A DNA stretch of 64,000 nt, taken from NCBI GenBank assembly GCA_013397795.1, contig VZTJ01000748.1:2315624-2379623 (forward strand), written 5' to 3'. Within the stretch, counting starts at the first letter, position 1, and each line of letters starts with the position of its first letter. The stretch comes from Orthonyx spaldingii (taxonomy: Eukaryota > Chordata > Aves > Passeriformes > Orthonychidae). The notes beneath the pieces are model-generated. The model worked only from the letters and a program-made list of their open reading frames with translations. It searched no databases and had not been told where the DNA came from. Positions 10,700 through 24,843 of the stretch are shown piece by piece. Both the position numbers and the translations under genes were made by a program.

Positions 10700-13600
10700 C
10701 TAAAGGAAAAAGGAAAAAAACAAAATAAATTCAGGTATATTGAGGAAAAATTACAATTGTTGATTTATTTTAGAAGTTACTCTTTAAAAGATTGGCAGAA
10801 TTATATTGCATCTACATCAAAAACATACAGTACTCAAAATGCAGACCTTGTCATATTATACCATATAGGGAAGTCCAAGTGACAATTAGAGACAAACATG
10901 CTGATTGCCTTAAAACTATTTCACAAAACACAGTAAGACAGAGCTTATTAGCTTAATGATATATATATTCTCACTGCAAAAAAATTATAAAGAAATTACT
11001 AGTCTCTTATGTTGGTGGTTGCCTTTGCATGATACAGCCCAGAAAGCTCTGATCTGGGTTTAACAGGAGTGAAAACAACCTTAACTCAAAGCTTTGCTTT
11101 AATTCAGCAGTAACCTGCAGCAGGAGCAGGCTAACTGACATTCCTTGTCCTTTATACTTTTTTCAAAATTCCCATAGGCCACCTACTTCCCTCTTAATTG
11201 CATGAGTAGCTTTCCTCAGAAACTGTGCATTGATTCCACATTAAAACCCCTTTCTGCAGATGAGGCATTACAGCTGCCCGTGCACAATCAGAGAAAAACC
11301 TTCACCCTGCCAAGCACTCTGTTAAGTGGTCAGATGGCAAAGCACGTTTAGACAGAGCTCTGAATGAGGCAGCTCTGCTTTGGAGTGTGCAAACTAAAGA
11401 TGGGGGTCCAATCTAGCTTGAACTTCCTGCAACTAAAATTCAGCATCACAGTACCAGACATAAAATTACAATTTTTTACAAGGAGCAATTACAAGAGACT
11501 TTACAAATTATACCTTTTCAAGATCAGTGGTAATAATTTACAAGTAAGGTAAAGATAATTGTAGTAGCAAGACCAGCTTCTGTTATTATAGGTAAACTGA
11601 CAAAACAAGCTTTATAAATTGTTTTGTATAACTCATGACAATAACCTTTCAATTCCTAGTTGTACTACACAGAACAAGTATCTCTATCAGTAACTGCCAT
11701 GAATCCACAGTATATTAATCATACTCCTGAGAAACCCTACAGCTGTTTTCTTCATCCAACAGTGAATCAAATAAATTTTTTTTTTCAAGGAATTAGGAAA
11801 GCTTTGGTCAGAGAAAGTTACCAAAGTTTTCAGGCTTCTCAAAAGCTATTTGAGGTTTCCTCATATCTACCACATGGTAGTTTTACTGGTAAGAAAAATG
11901 TGAGAACATAACAAAGCATAACAGCTGCAGAGGCAAAGACAGCAAAGTCTGGAAGAGACATCTACCAAAAACGATGAAAAAATGTAACTTTGTCAAGAAA
12001 AATAGCTACCATTTACAATCACATGGGAAGGATTTACTAAAAGTTCACTAGCTATATAACAACATATACAGCACAGACCAATACTTCTAGGAGCCATGAT
12101 GGAAAATTATTATGTTGTGTTTGACATCTTTCTCCTCAGATGAGATGGAGCAGGGCTGTTCAGTTCATTCTGACACATTTTGAGAGCTTATTACCTGAAC
12201 CCCAGGTACTGCTACATCTTCTGTCATTCATGAACATGACTTATCACAAAGCCAAGAACTAACATCGGTGCCTACCAGAAAAGGCTTAAGTTTATGTTCT
12301 TGCACCCATTTATAGCTGAAATGGTTGGACAATTTAGCTCAGAAAAGCATAAGAGAAGCAGGCAAACACAACCTAAGAAAAGATCACATTTTCTCTAATG
12401 TACTAATTACACAAAATATTTTGGTTACAAGTTTGCATTTGAGTGTTCAGACTGCAGCAGTGAATCCCAAACTAACAAAATGGTGTGCTCCACGCTTCCT
12501 TAGCACCTTCTTCACCCAACTATTTGAAACATTTCCCACTCACACTGCAAAATAATCCCTTCACAAAATTTCAGGTTGAGCAGCTCCACTCTAACAGATT
12601 GTCATAACCAGTACTGATTCCAAATAAATTACAGTAACTTCACCTACCCCCTCCAACTCTTCACTAAAGCAGTAACTGTCCATTACAAATTTGCTTCCTT
12701 AAGCACAGACACAGAGATAACAGAATACAAACAGCATTTCAAACTTTACTGGTCTATAAATGAAGTACAAGGTAACACATCAGTCAGAAAACAAAACAGC
12801 CTGTGCTCACCTTTCTCTCACTTTCAGTGTAACAGGCCTCTCTTTACCTATCCAGGCAAGCAAGATGCCTACCTGCCAACCACTGAGCTTGAGCTCTTAT
12901 GCAATACACTCTTTCTTTAAATTAAAGCAAGGTTTAGAGACTACTAGAGTAACATGGCCCAGTCATTCCATTTGCTCAAGTTTATCTTTCCCATGTCACC
13001 ATTCCTTCTCAAGGGTTTGTCATGAGAAATTATACACAACATGCTGCGGTGACAGGTTGCTTTGAGAGAGGTGCAGGATGACTGACCTTTAGGAGAAACA
13101 AAAATAAATACTGCAAATTAAACCGTGCCTAAAAAACCACCAGCAGAGAAGGACCATTTGATTTGTGTATACAATCAGTCTCTGCAGTTAGCTTAAAAGA
13201 TTTCTGTTCACAATTGGCTTAAACTAATTAAAAGCAGGGCTGACACTGAAAGGACCCTTCCCCTCTCTCGTGGCACACTTCTGAGCCTTCTTACACTAAG
13301 ACCAGCAACTGAGCCAGAGCTTTTGTGACAGATTAGGAGGGGATCTGGCTTAAGAGAGTTCCTTCCAACCAGGGGCCTTTCAGTCAGATTGTATCTGAAA
13401 TGCCAACCAGAGGGCTGTGTGACCACTTATGGCAATTTGGGGAGCTTTTCAAAGGAAAGAATAAACATCTGCATGATCAGTATCATCAGAAAGCTCACAT
13501 ACCAGGACATCTACCATCTGAACTAGTAAGTGGATAGATCACAGCTACAATTCCACAGCCTGGTAGCAAGGGAAAACTGTCCTCTCAAATGGGTAATGGA

Positions 13601-13812
13601 TTTTTACATGGTGCTGCACATGATCAGCATTCTCATCCATTTCTCCCTGGTGCTGAAGAGCTACATCCATCCTCCTGTTAACTCGTTTGGGAAGGTGACA
13701 GGTGAAGACTGGAATAAAGCTAGTTCTGGCTTCTCTCTTTTTGCCAGCAAAATCAGAGGAAAAGGATTCCTTTTGAAGCCAATGTAACTAAAATTATTTC
13801 ATGGGTATACAA

Positions 13813-13836
13813 ACACACACACACACACACACACAC
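13813..13836. repeat. (AC)12 microsatellite
   Basis: This is an uninterrupted run of 12 AC dinucleotides on the plus strand. DOCK9 is transcribed from the minus strand, so the pre-mRNA carries (UG)12, a class of sequence bound by proteins such as TDP-43 and CELF factors. Length polymorphism is likely. Confidence 0.95.
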
Positions 13837-14368
13837 TTGTCTAGCACAACTAATTCAAAACCCAAAGATGCATATATTGCAGCTTTAAAAATCATCCAGT
13901 TAATTGCAAACACCTCTCTCTGCCCTGTAGCCACAAAACTGGTTCACCACAACCATAAAACTTATGAAAGGAATCTTGAAAGAATATAAGCTTTGCTTAC
14001 ATTTTGTTTGCATGATGTAAACAGAAGATAAAAAAAGAGAATCCTTCCTCAAGGAAAGTTTTTGAAGAATCTAAAGCTCACTGTAGCTGAGGTTTTGAAT
14101 GCAAACCTCTCCTATTTAATCAGTAAGGTACTTGATTTGAAGAAATATCATTTATGTAAAAATTAATGAAGAATTTGCTTCTTCAGGTTTCTCCTAAAAG
14201 TTAATCATTTCTTTCTTAATTACTTATCAGATTCAAAAGGAAGAGGATGTTTTATCAGTTTGGACCAGATATGAAAAAAGAAAACAATAAACAACACACT
14301 GATACTGGCATTCAGCCAGACATAAAAGAGCACAAGGAAGCAGATTCTCTGTCAGGCTCTTCTACATT

Positions 14369-14384
14369 AAAAAAAAAAAAAAAA
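14369..14384. repeat. A16 homopolymer
   Basis: This is an uninterrupted run of 16 A. The preceding sequence does not look like a processed mRNA copy, so I treat it as a simple repeat rather than a retrogene tail. Confidence 0.85.
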
Positions 14385-15862
14385 TCTGGTCTATTATTTC
14401 ATGTAATATAAAAGAAAATATGTTGGGTAGTTACAGGATTGTTAAATACGATTTATGGACCAGCTGACACAGATAAAACTCAGCCCAGTCACAACTGCAA
14501 CATCAAGTTTATAGGCACTAAAAGTCAGTCTTTCCAGTAATGTTTAGCTTTTTCTATTAATCTGTGTTCATGTATTACAAATCTGCAGCCAACAACATTT
14601 TATTTCTGTAATCTAGGAAAATGCTAAGAGCATAGGGTTTCATGGGGTCCTGGTCTCGAGCCAGCCAATGCTGTATTCGTTGAAAGATAAAAGAGCAAAT
14701 TATCTGCTGTACCACTTTGGGTTTTGCCTGAGTATCATAAACATGGAAACTTATCAGAAATAAGAAGTATTTCAAAACAGAAGTCATGACACCTACACAG
14801 TAAGCATTTTAATCTGTCAGAATACAGTTTATACATTTCGACAAGCAGTGTCAAAATTCATCAGATAAAATAAATTTTAAGCTAAGAATTCAGTGACTGC
14901 CTACATTACATATTACAGAAAAAAACCCCAACAGTACATGTTTTTCTAGTGTGTTTAAAGTGAGATAATTGTTATCCTCCAACTCCCTTCTCAGAAAACA
15001 AAAGATGGCAAGGCTAAGCACACTGAATATTGCTAGCCTCCTGCGACAGAAAATGACTTTTACCTTACAAAAACACGTTTGGCATGTACATCTGCAAATT
15101 AACAAGTTCCCATAAGGAACAAAATGGAGCTGCAGGCACTAGCAGGAAGTAGCATATAAATAGATGAAAGGTGTTATGTATTTCTTAATAGTGGCCTGTG
15201 GCAAGCCACTGTGGACATACAATAAGATTATTTAATACTAAATGTGGGTAACAGCTCCACATATCTTACTGTGCCACAAAAAACGTAACATAAATTGCTC
15301 AGGTTGAGGTTTTAAAAATTAATTCAAGAAATTATTTGTATCCTAGAGCTTACTCTTAACTATTACATTTTATACTGCCAGCAAGTTTCCAAACAGAAAG
15401 ATGACCTCCAAAAGATCCAACTTCCCAGAAATATCAACTGTTTTGATAAGCAGTTGCTACTTCTGACTATCAAAACGCAGCTGGACAGCAGGCATACTCA
15501 TCTAGTAACTTCTGCAACAGCCAGCACAACAGCAGTTCGTCCCAAGCAGGGTTTTGAGGCGCCACCTGGAAAATCGAAATGCTTTTTCCATGGCCTCTTC
15601 TTGCTTGTTAACCTCAAGAGCAAAGTTATGACACAATCTAATTCAAATCACAGGGACACGAGAGAGCACACATACTGATATACCGGCACTGAAAGCAGCA
15701 GATGACTTTCTGTGAACCTACCCATCTAATCAGGAAAAGTTAATGCAAGCACAGCTCTCAATCAAATAACATTGTTTCAATAACACATGGGATGCTTCCA
15801 GTTACAAATACCCAGTTCCCTCAATACTCCAACAGAATCTCATTGAACTACACTACAATAAG

Positions 15863-15892
15863 TAAATGAATATGACATAAATGAATATGACA
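15863..15892. repeat. Exact 15-bp tandem duplication
   Basis: The unit TAAATGAATATGACA occurs twice back to back without mismatch. This is simple slippage within intron 1. Confidence 0.85.
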
Positions 15893-17709
15893 AAAAACCT
15901 GTTGCTTCCTGACAGTTGATTCTATCTCATCTTTATAAAGAATACTCAAATTGAGTGCTAGGCAAATCACATAATAATTGTACAAAAGCAATACATCCAC
16001 ACCTGAAAGAATGTTTCAGAGAAGTCAATGAGAAGTATTACTAGAGTAAATCAGAAGCCTACAGTTCCATGTGCTTTTGAGGATTGCTATCTAATGTAAT
16101 TCCCAGGTTTTTAACCCAGGAAACAAGAAATTCTGCTGTTTAGAATTCATTACAGCACCTAGCAACTTTGCCAGTCTTAGTTATTATCTTACTGCACCCT
16201 GAACCAATGACAGGATACCTACCTTCACTGTGCCAGTAAAAATGTAGTGCAATATCACAGTTCAATGTAATAAAAATGGATTCAAATGTCAATCTTAAAT
16301 GAAACATATCACCTTATGTTTTGCTTTGTGCCTGGCAGCACACTTGCTGGAGGTTACTTGCATCACTTCATCTAGCTTTCCTCAATAACTAGACAAAAGG
16401 AATATTACAGCATCTATAACTATGCTATTTATACATTTATGTGTATATACCAAAAAAGCAACAGAAAACACATTTTTTATGTGACCTGTGTGAAACCTAA
16501 TTGTTCTTCTCTTTAAATATTGGCCTTTGTGTTGAATGCACACACTTCATCTAAAAATGAAAAAAGGAGAGCAAACACTGGAGATATATTACACCATAAA
16601 CATTAAATCAAGTAGTATTTGCAAAATTATAGGGAGGTACTTCATAAATGGTGATAAGTAAATACAGCATTGTTTTATACTTTTTTTCTTCTTAAATAAG
16701 TACATGTGCCTTGCTGACTAGTTGCAGTACTCTAAGTATCTGCAGAAACACTAATATCCTCTCTGAGTATTCATGGGGGAATAAAAACAATTCTAAATAA
16801 AGTTAAACATTCCAAAGGCAGGAAAGCACACACAAGATTAGCTCATATTGTACTGATGAAAATCTGGACCAGAAAGCAGAACACACCCATCCAAAAAACC
16901 CCCACGTTTTACTAACAACTCTCTGAATAGAATAAAACTGAAAAAACAGTGACAAGGAAAAGAAAGTTTGTCTTACTAGCACACATGTAGCTTTCAGTTA
17001 TATAAAGTAACAATTCCCAAAAAGTTACAGATGACTATTACTAAATACAGACAGCCAAAATATTTCAGTTCAATTCTTAACTGCATAGTGTGAAGTTCAA
17101 ATAAGAGGGAGGGGGGGGACACTATAATCTGAAGATCATCCCACTAACTTCAACTACAGCAGGACAAATAAAGAGAGGACCAGCAGCAGCAATTAAGCAT
17201 GAAACAATACTAAATAAGGTTGAAATTTTAATAAGAACTATCAAAGCACTTCTGTCTACTGATATATAAGTACTAGTTTAACAATCCTCCTCTGAAGAGA
17301 GTTGGTGGATTCATTACAGCTCACTTGCTATGTTCTCTTGCTGTACTATTAAAGTTTCAACAGCACTAAGTGTCTAGCAATGTTTCAGAAAAAATAGTTC
17401 TTATTGGATTACTGCCCCCACATACAGAAAAATTCCCTTTTCCTTCACTGGAAGCTATTTTAAAACTTTAAATTCCTAAATAATATGCATTGAAAGAATG
17501 GAAAAATAGTTCCTTTAACAGATAGATACTTTAACAGAAGTACTCCTTAATTATTTAGATAGTTCTTTGATCATTTAAGTAAAATTTAACAGTTGCACAC
17601 ATGCTTCAGGGAGTTCAAATACATATTAATTGGAATATATGCTGGGCAATTAAAAAATACAGGTGCTATAAAGCATAAGCAGTTTTCATGCTAGGTTCAA
17701 GGATGAACC

Positions 17710-17758
17710 GTACAACTATGTCCAAGTTCATAGTTGTACTTGGAGCCGTACAACTATG
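17710..17758. repeat. Three-copy 11-bp inverted/direct repeat
   Basis: GTACAACTATG occurs at 17710-17720 and again at 17748-17758. Its exact reverse complement CATAGTTGTAC lies between them at 17729-17739. A second nested inverted pair (TCCAAGT / ACTTGGA) flanks the middle copy. The middle copy can therefore pair with either outer copy to form alternative hairpins. It is in intron 1, with no recognised RNA family. Confidence 0.85.
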
Positions 17759-18999
17759 CTAGACAGAACAGACTGAAAAGCAGCTAGTCTGAGAGCCAAA
17801 TTCCAAAGTCACACTCAAAGAGAACCAAAGATCTGGTAAACCAGAACAGCAAAAATTAATTTAAAAGACAAACAACAAACAAAGAATCAAACCTAAACCT
17901 TAAATGCAAATTATTCACAAGTAAGAATGCTGAAACTTCTCACTGGCATCAGATTAAGCAGTTTTTCATTGACAGACAGAACTGGAATTATTAAAGGGAA
18001 GAGACAGCTTGTTTAAAGAATTCTTACCAGCACAACCACAGGACTCCCTGCTTCCACTTCACAAGGACCTGCATCCTTGCCCTTCTGCAGAGATTCTACA
18101 CTAAGTTCTTTCTTAGGATTTCTGTTTGTTCTTGCCTGCATTCTTTCATTGAAAATACACACAGCAGCAAAACCATATACTTTTTGGCATCAAAGTAATC
18201 GACATGCCAGTGATCCAGTGAAAACAAAAGCTTTTTCCCTGGCACAAGCAGCACAAAGTACAAAGTAGTCTAACTTCTCAGCTGCAGTTTGCTAAATCTG
18301 TTATGGTGGGAATGCATGACAGACAAAGGCCAGCCCCTAAGCATGCTGTATTCCTCTGGGGAGGAGGAAAAAAACAAAAAAAGGTGGATCCATTTTAATG
18401 CCTTAAGGTTATGAGTCAAACACAAAAGAGAATGTGCATATCTAAAATTACCATGTAAAACAGGCCGAGTCTTTTATAACATATATAAAATCAAGGCTTC
18501 AATAATTTAAAAATATTTTAGTCTAACAATTAGTCACTTATTGACAACTGTGTCTCTTTATAAGTATAAAACCCTAAGTATTGTGCTTTTAAAATTTTTT
18601 TGCATTAATGTCACTTACTCAGGTGCTATCAACAACCAGCCACTAACCAAGGACATTCTCCATGATCAAGGCTGTGAACAGATACATTGTTGTTTTTGGG
18701 GGTAGTGTGGGCATGACCTTTTTTATCTTAGTGCTAAATACATATTAAAAGTTTAGCTTAACACCAACTTGCCTTCACAGTACAAATCTTACATATTCTA
18801 TGAAGATGCTAACTCAAAATTCAAAAAATCTTTATACCTTTAACCCTTAAGCACTTAACTCTTCAACTACCAGTATCCCTCTGCCTCTCTCCTCTCTTCA
18901 GCCAGTCAGCTCACTGCTGTATTGCCCATTATCTGTGCTCATTCCTCACTCCACACAACCCTTCAACACTGTAGGTGTCCATCACTGATCAGCACCCAA

Positions 19000-19215
19000 A
19001 AACACAGAGAAGACAATGCAACAAAATCGTCACACATTTTGCGAGAAGACACTTGGGGGAACCTTGGTTCCGCAGCCACGAAGATCAGCCATCCATCCCT
19101 CGCTGCCTTTGGCCAGCGCAAAACTCTGCGCCGTGTCTCCCCTGCCTTATGAACAGCTTGCACAAGTTGTCTCTTGGCCTCCAGATATCCAGGCTACAAC
19201 AGTGCTCCGTGGTTA
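19000..19215. other. Small CpG-containing patch within intron 1
   Basis: Over about 200 bp this segment has clearly more CpG dinucleotides than the surrounding intron (for example TTTTGCGAG, TTCCGCAGCCACG, CCAGCGCAAAACTCTGCGCCG). Several frames are open at once on both strands (18922-19238), which reflects base composition. I cannot call a promoter or exon. It may be an intronic regulatory element or a decayed insertion. Confidence 0.4.
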
Positions 19216-22200
19216 AGGACCTGCATTCCTGTCCTTAACTACAACACAACCTCAAGTCATGCTTCAATTTCGCGTTTTTAACCCAACCTACTCTCTTATT
19301 GTTCCACTACTTACAGACACTGTTCAGCACACACATACAGTGGCAAAATAAGAGGCAGCAATTTTATTGGAATCATTTCGGTGCAATTGCAAAGCAATTT
19401 TGTATGCACCCTAGCTGACATTTTTGGAAATTTTTAAGGTTTGACTACTTTAACTTCCCCACACAGTAGTTTTAACATATTCTAAATTCTTCCTGGAAAA
19501 AAAAAGTGAACTGTGATGAGCAGTTTTCTCCAGGTTTTGAGAGGAATATTTTGGTTTTCCCTTTGTTTCTTTTTAATGCTATTGAGTTGCAACCTCCAAG
19601 TTCACAAACCTCAGTAGCTGTATTTACCAAGCAAAAATACATCTGAGAGAAAATTCAACTCCCCAGAGAAGCACATCCCTATTTTAGACTCTGCCCACTA
19701 TGGAACCAGACAGCTGTGGAAACTAAGCCACCACCTTCATTCAATTCTCAATTCTCTTGGGACAGTCAGTTATCTCACTTCAATATAACTCACATCCTAA
19801 ATTTAACTTGGCATGAATTTTTATCTATTTTCTAATAGAAGAGAAAGTCACCTTAAACTGCAGAAAGCAGATGAAGTTGTGGAGAAGCACAAATACCCTC
19901 CTTTAGAGCTAGTATTTTTAACAAGGCACAACTTCAGGTACAGGTTTCTTATTCCTCAGACCTAAAATAAGATGTTGATATTCCTTTCTCTTCCCCTCCT
20001 CTCCACTCTCACACGTGCATAACACACTGCTATTTCAGCCTGCACTTGTGAAATTGAGTCTGAACTAGAGTTTGCCCATCCCATCCACAATGCAACTACA
20101 TTTCTAAAGAGTGTACTGAAAGAAATAATAGCATTTTATTCCAGACAATAATGTTTTATCATGTTTCTGACTTTTTCTCTAGGAAATACAAGTTCAATCC
20201 ATGTGTTTTTCAAGCTGCCTCTCATACAGAGACACCAAACTCTAGAAAACAGTACTTTGTGAAGCTTCATTAAGAGTTAAGAAGGAAACTAGCAGCTTAC
20301 TCAAATTTACAAAACAGATCTTCCTGTGTAAAGCAAGGTAGACAATAGTTCAAGAACATTTAGCTACACTTTTTATTTTGCACCAGCCCCTTTTGTTTTC
20401 AGAGAACGGAAGCACAGAACAGCTTAGACTAAATTACACCATTACTTGAGGATGCAGCTGCCAAACAGGAATTTGTTTCATTGAGATGGTCTGCAATTAT
20501 ACTTAACTGCAACCAGAAGTGCACAACCTTATTATGCAAAAAGCATTTGTGAACACTCACACTAATAAAGGCTTAAAAATTATATACATTTTAAGTAGTA
20601 TTTCTTCTGCTTAACTTAAAAAGGATTCTTCTTCTAAATGGCAACATTATTTTACCCTGGTCAGGTACTTCTCTTGAATGAATCTGGATTACTTTAATTC
20701 AGTATAAATGTAATTTTCTTTCCTTGCCATTCTTCCTATTTGTCTCAAAATATGATGAGGTACAAAAAGAAAGCCAACAGGCTAACATTTTTGTAACATC
20801 AGCTTAAAGATATAGAAGCTATCGTTCATTACTGAATGACTAATGTAATTTCTAGCTTGCATTTCACTAACATTGATATTCCATTAGAAGGGGTGCTTTT
20901 ATTTAACAAAAACAGAAGTGTGAGGCAGTATCTCAGGAGCTGTATCCTGCCTGTAATAGACCTTAACTGCCAAACTGATGTGCACTTCCAACATTTATTT
21001 TCTGCTGAGGACTTAGTGATTACCTCAAGAATTTAATTCATAAAAAAATACTTAGAGGGAAAAACAAAAAACCACAGCAAAAATATAAAGGCAAACCAAC
21101 CAAACAAAATCCCAAGAAATATTGCTTATTCTGGCATCATACAGACAAATGATTTAAGCTACTTTAATAAAGCAGTGTATTGAAACAATTTACTAATAAC
21201 ACATGAAGATTCAAAGAGTGAAAGATGAAAACCAGAACTTTAAGACATGATGAGAATTTATCATCTTGTTACGTGACCTATAGTTTTAACCTCCTTAACA
21301 GCAACTGAAAAAAAAAACCACCAAAACCCTTAAAAAAAGTACTCAATTTGTTCCATTAGGCAGTTAGTTACCTGAATAAGCATCAACAGAAAGTCCAGGA
21401 AAACAATGCATGCACAAAGAATGTCACTGTACAAAAGCTATTTGACTGCATTTCCAAGACAGCTCCCAAAACTGCGGGAAATTAGCTACCTGCAAAAATA
21501 ACTCACATTATTATGGAAACAATGCAATTCATCTTTTTACAAACACCATGGCTTGAAGGACTTCACATGGTCCTTTCAAGAACAGTAGTTCTCACACCAC
21601 TTCCAACAGCCAAATATTTGGCTCCCTTCTTGTATCATACACCCCTAATGAACAGCCTAAGCAATTACAAAATTACATAGGCAATGAAGTTCTCAGTATT
21701 TCTGGCATACCCCAGTGATTTATCCAGCTAATTTGCTGCCCAAAAGACAAGTTCCTCATATACACTCTCTTATTCCTTCAAATCACTTTTCACTTCAAGA
21801 ACTTACTTAGCTAATGCACAATATCACATAATAAAAAGTGAGTGATGGTAAGGGAACAGGCAGCATACCAGAATTTCCTTTAAGCTTTAATGGAAGAAAA
21901 GAACCTACCCAGCCTCCCTGTAGGAACAACCTAAAATCTGAGTAGTTTGGTTTAATGGCTCTTCTTTTGCTTCAAGTACTACTTAAAGTCTGCATCAGGG
22001 TCACTAAACCTACTAGCTATAACTTGCCTCTGTAAGCTCTTCTAGCAAAAGAACTGTCCTTAACCTCTGGGGAAACCACCTGGGGAAAGCAAGAGAAGAG
22101 TAATAATATTACTGTAGGTTTGCATGTCCTGTACACAGGAAAACAGAAGGATTTGATATTATTTACTAAAACCCTACACCTGTTCTCCACTCCTTTACGG

Positions 22201-22296
22201 CTCGAAATTTTCTGGCAATTCGCAGCATCTCTCAAAAAATAATTCAAAAATGAGAAGGATGGATAACTGGAGGGGAGTTGATGCTTTGTTTCATTA

Positions 22297-22347
22297 GGGC
22301 TTTGGGGGTTGGGTTTTTTTGGTTGGTTGGTTTTTGGTTTGGGCTGG
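22297..22347. repeat. G/T-rich low-complexity tract
   Basis: The plus strand is almost purely G and T, with runs such as TTTGGGGGTTGGG and GGTTGGTTGG. The DOCK9 transcript therefore carries an A/C-rich tract (CCAACCAACC). It is a simple repeat and is not coding. Confidence 0.8.
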
Positions 22348-23872
22348 ATTTTTAAGGCAGTAGCTCATCTGAAAATATGGACCCACTTCAGCAGAATGAC
22401 AAGGACCATTAAAAGCCAGTACCTCTTGCTCTCATCTGTATCAGTACAAGATATTCCAGCACTGCCCTCCCACACCTGGTAGCCTGCCTTGCAGCTGTAT
22501 TTAAAGGTAACATTTCACAATGGAGTGGAAGATTCAGTGTTGCAGCTATACAGATAGCTGTCAAGTTTCATAAGTGACCAACAGACATATGCTTCCCTGG
22601 AAGAATGTGTTTACAAGCTCAAGAGAAAGGCTGAGAGGAGATGGAATCCAGCACGCAATTCACCTGGCAATTCCCTGCCATCCAATGCAACATTCAGATG
22701 TAATAGAAAAAGTCACATGAAACTCAGTTAGGAAGATTCACTCCTCCTATAGCAAACACTGCAAACGTGTAATTTGCAGCCCCACCAATGAGGAGAACAT
22801 TCTCAATTGCAAACAGAGATGAAAAAAAGAAAATGCATACGACACAGACATGAGTGTGCTACATATTACACAACTTTTCACATTGTCCACATTATAGCTA
22901 AAATACTTCCATTTTGCTGACTTTCTTCAGTAAAGCAAGAAATAAGCCTATTTTGTGACAGGGAGATCAGAGGTATCTCTAAATCTGTATGAATGATACA
23001 ATACCAAATCTTGCATTGCAAGTAAAATGACTCTCAAAACACTATTTTTAGGGAGACAGTTAAGCAGCCTGGATAGGACAGAGATGCTGAGATACTACAC
23101 AGAAGAGGTCTTGATCATGAGTAGGTTGCATCGATAAAAAAAGGTAACACCAATGTATAGGTCTGCATTACCACTCAAAAAGCTGGAATAAAAACCCATA
23201 TTTTTAGTAGCAGTCTAAAGTTAAAGGATTCTTCCAGTGAGCATCTCTACTGGATCCAGAGTGATTCTGCACAATGCATTTTTAAAAGCTTTATTTCACA
23301 GAAAAAGAATTTGGCTAAAGTTGTTAACACCAACATGGCATATCTCGTTATTTCTCAACTAGACAGATATCTGACACACAAGATGCAGTACCTTAGTTTG
23401 GACACTCTTACACTGTGACAAATGAAAACCAAAATAACTGTAAAATCACAGCAGTGCTAAACAAAATACAGATTAACTTCTGTCCATGTCACACATTTGC
23501 ATACCATTATCCATGAAGTATCAACTTATAATGCAATTAATTTCATACCATCTTAGTAGGCATCTGTCTGTTTTCAGGGAAAACCTGACTTCCTTAAGGT
23601 ACCAGGGGGAAAAAAAAAGAAAAATCAGTAGAATTTAGTATAGGAGACTTCAAGATTAAAATGGTATTTCTGAATTAACAATGGTTCTGATACATCTCCT
23701 TACAGACAGGACATACACAAGCAGACAGACAGTGAGTATAGTATTGGACTAAAGATGGCTTTTTTCCTTATGACTATTAGAAACTAAGAGGACAGAATAG
23801 ACACACAAAAAGTGAATCAAACCTCCAAGTCTGAAGATCTCTCAAATGGAAGTAGCTCTGTGCCAAGTAAGC

Positions 23873-23897
23873 CTGGGGTGGGGGGGGGCGGGCGAGG
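23873..23897. repeat. G-rich run
   Basis: A GGGG-T-GGGGGGGG-C-GGG run lies in intron 1 on the plus strand, which is the template strand for DOCK9. It is a possible quadruplex-forming sequence and has no other meaning that I can see. Confidence 0.7.
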
Positions 23898-24097
23898 TGG
23901 TCTTCCTACTGTGTAGCACCAATCTTACATTACTTTTCCCAGGAACAATTTGCTCCTAGAGGAGAATGTTAATTCACCTCTGTCTTTGGACCGAAGTACA
24001 AATGCACAGTGGTTTGCCTCTCAACCAAAATATCAAAGTATCTTGGACTTCACACCGTAGAGTTTTAAAAATCAAGAACATTGCAAGAGTCAGCAGG

Positions 24098-24600
24098 TGG
24101 CTCCCAGCTTTGGGTCTTCAGTACAAGACCCACCTGTTGGAGTGGGTCCAGAGGAGGATCACAGATGATCACAGGGCTGGAGTACCTCTCCTATGACAGG
24201 CTGAGAGGCCTGGGTTTGCTCACCCTGGAGAAGAGAAGGCTCTAGGGAGACCTTAGACCAGCCTTCCAGTACCTAAAGGGGACCTATGATAGAACTGGAG
24301 AGGGACTTTTTACAAGACCCTGTAGTGATAGGACAAGGGGGAATGTGCTTTCAATTGAAGGGGGGTCAGTTTAGAAGAGATATCAGGAAGAAATTCACTA
24401 GTGTGAGGGTGGTGAGACACTAGCACAGGTTGTCCAGACAAGTTGTGGATGCTCCATCCCTGGAAGTGTTCAAGGCCAGATTGGATGGGGCTCTGAACAA
24501 CCTAGCCTAATGGAAGGTGTCCCACCCATGGCAGTGGGGGGTGGAACTAGATGATCTTTAAGGTCCCTTCCAAACCAAACAATTCCATTATTCTAGGATT
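24098..24600 (+). mobile_element. CR1 LINE fragment (about 500 bp of 3' end), intron 1
   Basis: This plus-strand CR1 starts in the block 'gtgggtccagaggaggatc', which corresponds to the end of the CR1 reverse-transcriptase ORF. It runs through 'tgctcaccctggagaagag' and 'caaggccagattggatgggg' to the tail 'ttccattattctaggatt'. It belongs to the same subfamily as 6178-6450 and is antisense to DOCK9. It is 5'-truncated, as nearly all CR1 copies are, and has no intact ORF. Confidence 0.95.
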
Positions 24601-24843
24601 TACTTTAATTGCATTTAATTTCGTGACAGAATAGCGTATCTACATCTACAGATGATGCAAATGAGCACTTCGGGCTGTTCCTGAAGCAAGACGATATAAG
24701 TATTAGTTGAGAAGGAGGAACAGAGATGTCAACTCCTTTCCCTGTGCTGATTAAGTCTAGACTCTAGTCTTAAAAGCCCCACCCATGCAGCTCCTCCACC
24801 ACAGAAGTCTTCTCATTCCTCAAGACCATATAAAACTTTACAG

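Noticed and set aside
14369..14384. Poly-A runs (also the T17 at 39436-39452 and T16 at 56572-56587) as tails of processed pseudogenes
   Set aside because: The adjoining sequence shows no spliced mRNA copy, no open frame of a known gene and no obvious target-site duplication.
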